DNA of 19,558 nucleotides, taken from Alphaproteobacteria bacterium. GTDB lineage: Bacteria > Pseudomonadota > Alphaproteobacteria > GCA-2731375. Position numbers and translations under genes: made by a program. The first letter of the stretch is position 1. Each line of letters begins with the position of its first letter. Shown here piece by piece: positions 13,151 to 19,558 of this stretch. The stretch covers positions 1 to 19,558 of the forward strand of contig JASLMY010000074.1 in the NCBI GenBank assembly GCA_030746295.1, given 5' to 3'. The notes below the pieces were generated by a model that was given only the letters and a program-made list of their open reading frames with translations, had not been told where the DNA came from and did no database searches.

Positions 13151-14485
13151 ATGACGACGTCGCGTCGGATCGAGAAGGTCGCGGTCATGGGCTCGGGCAC
13201 GATGGGTGCCGGCATCGCCGCGCACTGCGCTGCCAACGGGATCGAGGTCCTGCTCTTGGACATGGCTTCCGACGAGGGGCCGAGAAGCGCCATCGCCGCG
13301 ACCGCCAAGGCGCGCATGACGGAGGGCCGCTCACCGCTGTTGGACGATGCCGACAACGCCGGGCGGATCCAAACCGGCAACTTCGAGGACGATCTCGGCC
13401 GCGTCGCCGAGGCCGATCTCATCGTCGAGGCGATCGTCGAGGACCTGGGCGCGAAGCGGGACCTTTTCCAAAGGTTGGAGGCGGTCCGGCGCGACGGCTC
13501 GATCCTCGCCACCAACACCAGCGGCATTCGCTTGGCAGCGATCGCGGAAAGTATGCCCCCTCGCCTCCGCCGGGACGTCGCCGTGACCCACTTCTTCAAT
13601 CCGGTGAAGGTGATGAAGCTGGTGGAGCTGGTGCCGGGCGAGGCGACCGAGGCGGAGGTCGTCACCGCCCTCGACGAATTCCTGTCCGACCGCCTTGGCA
13701 AAGGCGTCGTCCACGCCAAGGACACCGTCAATTTCATCGCCAATCGGATCGGCTGCTTCTGGCTCCTGGCCGGCCTCTCCGAGGCCGACGTGGCGCTTGC
13801 CGACGACCTCTCGATCGAAGCCATCGACGCCGCGATGAGCGCGCCCGTGGGCGTGCCGCCGACCGGTCTTTTCGGCCTGGTCGACCTGATCGGCCTCGAT
13901 GTCATGGGCCTGGTGGCCACCAACCTGGCCGAGAACTTGGCCGAAGGCGACGCCGGGCGCGACTGTCTGCCGATGCCGGCCGAGATCCGGGCAATGCTGG
14001 ATCGTGGCCAACTCGGCCGCAAGACCGGCGGTGGCTTTTACCGCATGACCAAGACCGAGGGCGGCGGTCGTCTGCGCGAGACCTACGATTACAAGAGCGA
14101 CGTCTGGCACGAAAGTGAGAGCGTGACCCTGCCCGAGGCGGAGCAGACGCTCGAAGGGCTCCTCTTCTCCGACAGCGCCATCGGCCGCTATGCCTGGCGT
14201 GTGATGGGCGGCACGCTCCTCTATGCCGCCGGCTTGGTGCCCGAGATCTCGGACAACCTGGTCGGCATCGACCGGGCGATGCGCTGGGGCTTCGCCTGGC
14301 GCCAGGGGCCGTTCCAGATGCTTGATGCGCTAGGGCCGGACCGCGTCATCGCCCGGCTCGAGGCCGAGGGCCAAGCCGTGCCGGCCATGCTGCAGGTTCT
14401 GCAAGGGGCCGGTGCGACGAGCTTCTACCGGGCCGATGGCGCCGAGTATCTGGGCACGGACGGCGCCTACCACACCGTCAGTTAG
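13151..14485 (+). CDS. 3-hydroxyacyl-CoA dehydrogenase, FadN-like N-terminal half only
   Basis: The 444-residue protein has a Rossmann motif VAVMGSGTMGAGIAAH (10-25), VEAIVEDLGAK with Glu93, NTSG with Ser124, VTHFFNP with catalytic His147, and KDTVNFIANRIGCF, followed by two C-terminal dehydrogenase-like domains (GRKTGGGFYR, GRYAWRVMGGTLLYAAGLVPEISDNL). It oxidises 3-hydroxyacyl-CoA to 3-ketoacyl-CoA with NAD in beta-oxidation. Its closest pattern is the FadN-like family of about 770-800 residues, where an enoyl-CoA hydratase domain follows the FYR...GAY segment. Here the protein stops right there (FYRADGAEYLGTDGAYHTVS), and the convergent EamA gene overlaps its last codons by 8 bases. The start follows GAGGG. 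It lies 94 bases after hpnP on the same strand. Confidence 0.87.
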   Translation: MTTSRRIEKVAVMGSGTMGAGIAAHCAANGIEVLLLDMASDEGPRSAIAATAKARMTEGRSPLLDDADNAGRIQTGNFEDDLGRVAEADLIVEAIVEDLGAKRDLFQRLEAVRRDGSILATNTSGIRLAAIAESMPPRLRRDVAVTHFFNPVKVMKLVELVPGEATEAEVVTALDEFLSDRLGKGVVHAKDTVNFIANRIGCFWLLAGLSEADVALADDLSIEAIDAAMSAPVGVPPTGLFGLVDLIGLDVMGLVATNLAENLAEGDAGRDCLPMPAEIRAMLDRGQLGRKTGGGFYRMTKTEGGGRLRETYDYKSDVWHESESVTLPEAEQTLEGLLFSDSAIGRYAWRVMGGTLLYAAGLVPEISDNLVGIDRAMRWGFAWRQGPFQMLDALGPDRVIARLEAEGQAVPAMLQVLQGAGATSFYRADGAEYLGTDGAYHTVS

Positions 14486-15371
14486 AGCCCGCAGCCGCCG
14501 CCCGGCCGCGCCCGGTCAAGTAGACGCCGGCGAGGATCAGGGCCAGCGCCAGCAACGCGTTCCAGGTCGGCGACTCGCCGAGGAAGAGACCGCCGAGGCC
14601 GAGCGCCAAGAGCGGCACCAGGTAGTTCGCCAGAATTGCGAAGGTGGCGCCCGCCGCGGCGATGATCGTGAAGTAGATCAAGAGCGCCAGAGCCGTCGAG
14701 ACGGCGCCGAGCCAAAGCACCGCGAGGATCGCCGGCCAGCTCGGTGCTGCCGCTTCCAAGCCGTCGACGGCGACGGCAACGGGAAACATCATGGCACCGG
14801 CGATGAAGCTGACGCAGAGGCTGGTCGTCACCGTCGGCGTCGGCGGCAGGCGACGGGCCAAGACGGCGTTCAGGCCGTAGCAGAAGGCGGCACCCAACAA
14901 CGCCAACTGCGCCCAGAGGTTCCGGCCGAGGCCGGCCAACGCGTCGACGCCGACCAGGACGACGATGCCGACGAAGCCGAGCGCGACCCCGCCGGCTCGC
15001 CAGGCGGTCAGCTTCTCGTCCGACGTCAGCATCTGCGCCGACGCCAGCGTGAAGAGGGGTGCGGCCGCAATCAGGATCGCCGCGAGACCTGAATCGACAT
15101 GCAGCTGTGCCCAGGCGATCAGGAGATAGGGAATGGCGTTGGCGGTCAGTGCCAGGACCGCCATCTGGGCCCAGACGCGGCCCTCGTGGGGCCAGTCGAG
15201 CCGCTTCGCCTTGTGCACCAGCAACAGCACCGCCGAGGCCGCGCCCAGCCGGCCGAGCGTCAGCGTCGCCGGTGCGATCTCGGCGACCGCGACCTTGGTG
15301 ACGAAGTAGTTCGTCCCCCAGCAGAGCGCCAACGCCACCAACAGAAAATAGTCGCGCGGCGCCGGCGTCAT
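14478..15371 (-). CDS. EamA-family (drug/metabolite transporter) permease
   Basis: The 297-residue protein is very hydrophobic, with about ten membrane segments in two EamA repeats: FLLVALALCWGTNYFVTKVA at the start of the first and ALLGAAFCYGLNAVLARRL at the start of the second, each with the typical W/Y-G-xN pattern. VVLVGVDAL closes the first repeat, and VPLLALGLGGLFLGESPTWNALLALALILAGVYL ends the protein with the GExxxxxxxxG block. Family members export amino acids, nucleosides or other metabolites at the inner membrane; the substrate is unknown. It follows the SDR gene by 36 bases and is probably the third gene of that operon, so an aromatic-amino-acid-related substrate is conceivable but unproven. 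Its 3' end overlaps the dehydrogenase gene tail to tail. Confidence 0.9.
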   Translation of the reverse strand: MTPAPRDYFLLVALALCWGTNYFVTKVAVAEIAPATLTLGRLGAASAVLLLVHKAKRLDWPHEGRVWAQMAVLALTANAIPYLLIAWAQLHVDSGLAAILIAAAPLFTLASAQMLTSDEKLTAWRAGGVALGFVGIVVLVGVDALAGLGRNLWAQLALLGAAFCYGLNAVLARRLPPTPTVTTSLCVSFIAGAMMFPVAVAVDGLEAAAPSWPAILAVLWLGAVSTALALLIYFTIIAAAGATFAILANYLVPLLALGLGGLFLGESPTWNALLALALILAGVYLTGRGRAAAAGSN

Positions 15372-15407
15372 TCTGGCAGGTTCGAGATCAGGGCGGGGAA
15401 GGGCGCC

Positions 15408-16097
15408 TCAGAACTTCTCCACCCAGGGGCGGAGCGCCACTTCCCAGGCCCAGGCGCTACGGTGCTGGGCGTGAGTCTGGTAGTAGGTCTCGGCGATCGC
15501 GTCAGGGTCGAGGCGAGCGTCACCGTCATCGTGGCCAATACCACCGTCGATAACGAAATGGGCGACGTGGATATTCTCGGGCTGCAGCTCGCGAGCCATC
15601 GATTCGGCGAGCGCCCGGAGGCCATATTTGCCGACCGCGAAACCGGCCGAACCTGCATAGCTCTTGACGCTGGCGGTAGCGCCGGTGAAGAGGATGGTGC
15701 CGCCGCCGCGCGCCTGCATGCCTTTGGCGGCCTCGCGCCCGACCAGGAATCCGCCATAGCAGGACCGCTTCCAGGCCTCCAAGAACTCCTCGGCGCCGAT
15801 CCCGGCGATCCCGCTTCGGACTCGGCCGCTGGCATTGAAGACGGCGACGGCGCAAGGACCGAGATCCGCCTCCACCGCCTCGAAGAGCGCCGTCACCTGG
15901 CCTTCGTCGGTGGCATCGGCGCCATAGGCCTTGGCGGTACCGCCGGCGGCTTCGATCTCGTCGACGAAGGGGGCCAGCTTCTCGGGTCCGCGCGCCGCCA
16001 GTGCCACGTTGTAGCCGGCAGCGGCGAAGCGGCGGCCGACGGCGGCGCCGAGCCCTGGGCCGACGCCGACGACGATGCAGGATTGGCTCTCGGGCAT
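15408..16097 (-). CDS. SDR-family oxidoreductase, active-site Tyr replaced by Phe
   Basis: From ATG at 16097 the protein has 229 residues. VVGVGPGLGAAVGRRFAAAGYNVALAAR (9-36) is the glycine-rich NAD(P)-binding loop, followed by DATD, FNASGR in place of NNAG, FTGATAS with Ser143, and GFAVGKYGLRALAESMARELQPENIHVAHFVIDGGI. The expected YxxxK reads FAVGK, so Phe153 stands where the catalytic Tyr normally is while Lys157 is kept. A subfamily of short SDRs shares this substitution, so it may be real rather than an error. The start lies 4 bases after the TAG of the indolepyruvate oxidoreductase gene, implying tight co-transcription. The substrate is unknown. Confidence 0.87.
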   Translation of the reverse strand: MPESQSCIVVGVGPGLGAAVGRRFAAAGYNVALAARGPEKLAPFVDEIEAAGGTAKAYGADATDEGQVTALFEAVEADLGPCAVAVFNASGRVRSGIAGIGAEEFLEAWKRSCYGGFLVGREAAKGMQARGGGTILFTGATASVKSYAGSAGFAVGKYGLRALAESMARELQPENIHVAHFVIDGGIGHDDGDARLDPDAIAETYYQTHAQHRSAWAWEVALRPWVEKF

Positions 16098-16101
16098 GAC
16101 G

Positions 16102-19100
16102 CTACTCCGCTGCTGTTGCTTGCGGGCTCGGGTCGCGGAAGGCGGCCTTGAGCTCCGCCTCCCGGGCCCGCACCGATTGCAGATGCTGTTCCTTGACGTG
16201 GCCGAAGCCACGGATCTCTGCCGGCAGGCGCGCGATCTCCACCGCCAGGGCGTGGTTCTCAGTATCGAGGCTGGCGAGAATTTCGTCCAGCATCGCCTCG
16301 TAGTCGACGATCAGTTGGCGTTCCTGGCGCCGCTCGGCGGTGCGCCCGAAGGGGTCCCAGGCGGTCCCGCGCAGGCGGCGCATCTTCGCCAACCATTTGA
16401 GGACCGGGATGATCCAGGGGCCGTACTCGCGCTTGGCGATCTCGCCGGTCTCGGGGTCGGGCCGCGACAGCAACGGCGGCGCCAGATGGAAGCTCAGCTT
16501 CAGCTCGCCATCGAATTGGCGGCGCAGCGCCGCCTCGAAGTCGCCCGAGGTGTAGAGCCGGGCGACCTCGTACTCGTCCTTGTAGGCCATCAGCTTGAAG
16601 AGGTAGCGGGCGACCGCCTCGGTGAGGCCGCTACGGCCCTTGGCCCGCTCGGCCTCGGCCGCCGCGACCCGGCGAACGTGCCCGAGGTAGCGTGTCGCAT
16701 AAGCGGCGTCCTGGTACTCGGTCAGATAGGCAGCCCGCTTCTCGATGATCGCCTCCAGGTCTTCGGCGACGTCGGGCTTCGCTGTCGCCGCCGGCCCCGC
16801 CGCCCGCTCGACCACGGTGATGTCGTGCGCCGCCAGGCGGCCGAGCCCGAAGGTGCGCTTGTTGGCTTCGACGGCGACGCCGTTCAGCTCGATCGCCTTC
16901 AAAAGCGCCTCGCCGGCGATCGGGATGGTGCCGCGCTGGTAGGCATAGCCAAGCATGAAGACGTTGGTGGCGATGGCGTCGCCCGCCAAGGCCGTCGCCA
17001 GCTCGCTCGCCGCTACGAACTCGCTCAGGTTGTCGCCGGCGCCTTCGCGGACGATCTCCTGCAAGCGCTTGCCCTGGAAGTCCATGTCGGGGTTGAGGGT
17101 GAAGGCAGCGGTCGGGCTCAAATGGCTGTTGACGATGGCATGGGTCTGGCCGCGCTCGACAGTCTTCATCGCCTCGGTGCCGGCGGCGGTCACCAAGTCG
17201 CAGCCCAGCAGCAGGTCCAGGTTGCCGTCGGCGACCCGGGGCGAATGGATGTCGTCCGGATCGGGCGCCACCCGGATGTGGCTCAAGACCTCGCCGTTCT
17301 TCTGCGCCAGGCCGGTGAAGTCCAAGACCGAGGCGCCCTTGCCCTCCAGATGGGCGGCCATGCCCAAGAGCTGACCGATGGTGATGACGCCGGTGCCGCC
17401 GATGCCGGTGACGATGATGTTGTAGGGCTTGTCGATCTCTTCCGGCGCCGGTTCCGGCAAGCCGGCGGCGGCCGCGGCGAGCCCATCGTCCTCGCGGCTT
17501 TCGGCCTTGCGCAAGGCCGCGCCCTTGACCGTGACGAAGCTGGGGCAGAAGCCCTTGAGGCAGGAGAAATCCTTGTTGCAGGCTGACTGGTTGATCTGGC
17601 GCTTGCGCCCCCATTCGGTCTCCAACGGCTCGACCGAGACGCAGTTCGACATCACCGAGCAGTCGCCGCAGCCCTCGCAGACGAGGTCGTTGATGAAGAC
17701 CCGGCGGTCGGGGTCGGGGAAAGTGCCGCGGCGGCGGCGGCGGCGCTTCTCGGCGGCGCAGGTCTGGTCGTAGATCAGCACCGTGACGCCCGGGGTCTCG
17801 CGCAGCTGGCGCTGAACCCGGTCCAGCTCGTCGCGGTGATGGACGGTGACGCCCGGCGCCCAGTCCGTGCCGACCGGGTACTTGTCGGGCTCGTCGGTCA
17901 CGACGACGACACGGGCGACACCCTCGTGGTGGACCTGTTGGCTGATCTGCCAGGGACTCAAGGGGCCGTCGTGGGGCTGGCCGCCGGTCATGGCGACGGC
18001 GTCGTTGAAGAGGATCTTGAAGGTCAGGTTGACGTCCGCCGCGACCGCCGCCCGGACCGCCATCAGGCCGGAGTGGTAGTAGGTGCCGTCGCCCAGATTG
18101 GCGAACATGTGCGGCTCGTTGGTGAAGGGGGCGAGCCCCATCCACTGCACGCCCTCGCCGCCCATGGCCGGATAGAACTGGGTGTTGCGGTCCATCCAGA
18201 CGGCCATGAAGTGGCAGCCGATGCCGGCGATGGCACGGCTGCCGTCGGGCACCCGGGTCGAGGTGTTGTGTGGGCAGCCCGAGCAGAAGTAGGGCATGCG
18301 CACCGTCGGCGGCGGCTCCCGGTTCTGGCGCGCCTTGCGCTCCAGGACCGCCATCCGCTCTTGCATCGGCACTGAGCTGACCCGGCCCTTCAGCCGCTCG
18401 ACGATGACGCGCGCCACCATCGCCGGCGACAACTCACCGTGCGAGGGCAGGAGCTCCACGCCGTTCTCGTCGAACTTGCCGACCACCGTTGGGCGGACGT
18501 CGGCACGCCAGTTGTAGAGCTGCTCCTTCAGCTGGTTCTCGATGAAGGCGCGCTTCTCCTCCACCACCAAGACCTCTTCCAGGCCCTCGGCGAAGCGCCT
18601 GGCGCCGACCCGTCCCAGCGGCCAGGGCATCCCCACCTTGTAGACGCGCAGGCCGATCTCGGCCGCCATCGCATCGTCGATGCCGAGGTCGTCCAAGGCC
18701 TGGCGGACGTCGAGATAGGCCTTGCCGGTGGCGATGATGCCGAAACGTGGCTGGGGGCTGTCGATCACCGTGCGGTCGATGCCGTTGGCCCGCGCGAAGG
18801 CCTTGGCGGCGTAAATTTTGTCGCGCTTGAGGCGGACCTCCTGCTGCCAGCGGTCCTCGGGCCAGCGGGCGTTGAGGCCGCCCTCCGGCAGCTCGAAGTC
18901 GTCCGGTATCACGATCTCGACCCGGTGTGGGTCGACCGAGACCGAGGCCGCGCTCTCGACGATCTCGGTGATGCACTTGAAGCCGACCCAGCAGCCGGAA
19001 TAGCGCGACATCGCCCAACCGAGGATGCCGTAGTCGAGATATTCCTGCACGTTGGCGGGATGCAGGATCGGCGTCATCCAGCTTTCGGCCAGGTGCTCGC

Positions 19101-19558
19101 TCTGGTTGGGGATCGTCGAGGAGACCGCGTCGTGGTCGTCGCCCAACACCGCCAGCACGCCGCCATGGGGGCCGGTGCCGGTGACGTTGGCGTGGCGCAG
19201 CACGTCGCCCGAGCGGTCGACGCCCGGGCCCTTGGCGTACCAGATGCCGAAGACGCCGTCGTATTTGGCGTCCGGGCCCAGATGCAGATGTTGCGAGCCC
19301 CAGACCGCGGTCGCCGCCATATCCTCGTTGAGGCCGGGCTGGAAGCGGATGTGGTTGGCTTCGAGGAACTTGCGTGCCTGCCAGAGCTGCTGGTCGTAAG
19401 CGGCAACGGGCGAGCCGCGGTAGCCGGAGATGTAGCCGGCCGTGTTCAAGCCTTGAGAGAGATCCCGCTGTCGCTGCATCAGCGGCAGTCGGACCAGAGC
19501 CTGGATTCCAGTTATGTAGACGCGTCCGGATTCGAGGGTGTATTTGTCGTCGAGCGTC
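16102..19558 (-). CDS. Fused indolepyruvate ferredoxin oxidoreductase (start lies beyond the window)
   Basis: About 1151 residues are visible; the frame continues upstream of the internal Met at 19479 into KYTLESGRVYITGIQALVRL, the normal N-terminus of this family, so the true start is just outside. In order: a pyrimidine-type domain (TAGYISGYRGSPVAAYDQQL, FQPGLNEDMAATAVWGSQ, GPGVDRSGDV), a thiamine-diphosphate domain around 17990-18310 (CSGCPHNTSTR, LGDGTYYHSG, NDAVAMTGGQ), a ferredoxin-like cysteine region around 17540-17690 (CEGCGDCSVMSNC, CLKGFC), and a gamma-type domain from about 17430 down (IIVTGIGGTGVITIGQLLG, LDFTGLAQKNGEVLSHIRV), then a C-terminal helical DUF6537-type part. It converts aryl-2-oxoacids plus CoA to aryl-acetyl-CoA, reducing ferredoxin, in aromatic amino acid breakdown. 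It leads an operon with the SDR gene. Confidence 0.93.
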   Translation of the reverse strand, partial: TLDDKYTLESGRVYITGIQALVRLPLMQRQRDLSQGLNTAGYISGYRGSPVAAYDQQLWQARKFLEANHIRFQPGLNEDMAATAVWGSQHLHLGPDAKYDGVFGIWYAKGPGVDRSGDVLRHANVTGTGPHGGVLAVLGDDHDAVSSTIPNQSEHLAESWMTPILHPANVQEYLDYGILGWAMSRYSGCWVGFKCITEIVESAASVSVDPHRVEIVIPDDFELPEGGLNARWPEDRWQQEVRLKRDKIYAAKAFARANGIDRTVIDSPQPRFGIIATGKAYLDVRQALDDLGIDDAMAAEIGLRVYKVGMPWPLGRVGARRFAEGLEEVLVVEEKRAFIENQLKEQLYNWRADVRPTVVGKFDENGVELLPSHGELSPAMVARVIVERLKGRVSSVPMQERMAVLERKARQNREPPPTVRMPYFCSGCPHNTSTRVPDGSRAIAGIGCHFMAVWMDRNTQFYPAMGGEGVQWMGLAPFTNEPHMFANLGDGTYYHSGLMAVRAAVAADVNLTFKILFNDAVAMTGGQPHDGPLSPWQISQQVHHEGVARVVVVTDEPDKYPVGTDWAPGVTVHHRDELDRVQRQLRETPGVTVLIYDQTCAAEKRRRRRRGTFPDPDRRVFINDLVCEGCGDCSVMSNCVSVEPLETEWGRKRQINQSACNKDFSCLKGFCPSFVTVKGAALRKAESREDDGLAAAAAGLPEPAPEEIDKPYNIIVTGIGGTGVITIGQLLGMAAHLEGKGASVLDFTGLAQKNGEVLSHIRVAPDPDDIHSPRVADGNLDLLLGCDLVTAAGTEAMKTVERGQTHAIVNSHLSPTAAFTLNPDMDFQGKRLQEIVREGAGDNLSEFVAASELATALAGDAIATNVFMLGYAYQRGTIPIAGEALLKAIELNGVAVEANKRTFGLGRLAAHDITVVERAAGPAATAKPDVAEDLEAIIEKRAAYLTEYQDAAYATRYLGHVRRVAAAEAERAKGRSGLTEAVARYLFKLMAYKDEYEVARLYTSGDFEAALRRQFDGELKLSFHLAPPLLSRPDPETGEIAKREYGPWIIPVLKWLAKMRRLRGTAWDPFGRTAERRQERQLIVDYEAMLDEILASLDTENHALAVEIARLPAEIRGFGHVKEQHLQSVRAREAELKAAFRDPSPQATAAE

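Noticed and set aside
16075..17586. 503-codon plus-strand open frame antisense to the indolepyruvate oxidoreductase
   Set aside because: Antisense shadow of a clearly real gene, with the biased composition of such frames.
1..19558. tRNA, rRNA or CRISPR arrays
   Set aside because: No cloverleaf-like, rRNA-like or regularly spaced direct-repeat sequence was seen.

Overview
The window is GC-rich chromosomal DNA from an alphaproteobacterium. Support for that is the pairing of a DUF1244 gene with a GapR/DUF2312 gene, a hopanoid C-2 methylase (hpnP), an FNR/FixK-type box in front of hemN, and the fused, cobalamin-era style of fatty/amino-acid catabolic genes typical of Rhodospirillales/Hyphomicrobiales relatives. 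I cannot name the genus. Two genes run off the window: hemN on the left and a fused indolepyruvate ferredoxin oxidoreductase on the right.

Layout. 1-422 (-): start of hemN, with a perfect TTGAC-N4-GTCAA box just upstream. 592-1467 (+): luciferase-like monooxygenase. 1593-3931 (+): an accessory island, described below. 4011-5019 (+): FadR-type GntR regulator and a small DUF6166-like protein. 5189-6451 (-): glycerate 2-kinase. 6538-8877 (+): N-formylglutamate amidohydrolase, GCS2/YbdK-type carboxylate-amine ligase and DUF1244 protein, followed by two short hairpin elements and a strong terminator. 9145-9390 (+): a GapR/DUF2312 gene that has no ATG, GTG or TTG start and seems to begin at CTG. 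9419-10264 (-): sulfotransferase. 10538-10825 (-): small unknown protein. 11392-13056 (+): HpnP. 13151-14485 (+): 3-hydroxyacyl-CoA dehydrogenase that looks like the front half of a longer two-domain enzyme. 16102-19558, 15408-16097 and 14478-15371 (all -): probable operon of indolepyruvate ferredoxin oxidoreductase, SDR oxidoreductase and EamA transporter.

Most striking part. The 640-residue protein at 1593-3515 joins a KAP-type P-loop NTPase to a C-terminal formylglycine-generating-enzyme-like (C-type lectin fold) domain. Its 3' end has the marks of a diversity-generating retroelement (DGR) variable repeat. Positions where relatives carry Asn (AAC) are here a scatter of NNC codons, and the gene ends in a perfect 8-bp hairpin with a GGTA loop that contains most of the stop codon. 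The next gene (3608-3931) looks like Avd, the DGR accessory protein. No reverse transcriptase or template repeat is present in the window. I read this as an orphan DGR target plus Avd: either served in trans by a distant retroelement or the remains of one that lost its reverse transcriptase. The lectin-like domain also lacks the usual RGGSW segment, as if about 15 codons were deleted at the upstream edge of the variable region.

The other regions read as ordinary metabolism. The points worth checking there are the CTG start of gapR, the tandem hairpin elements, the missing hydratase half of the acyl-CoA dehydrogenase gene, and likely leaderless starts at hemN and the N-formylglutamate amidohydrolase gene.
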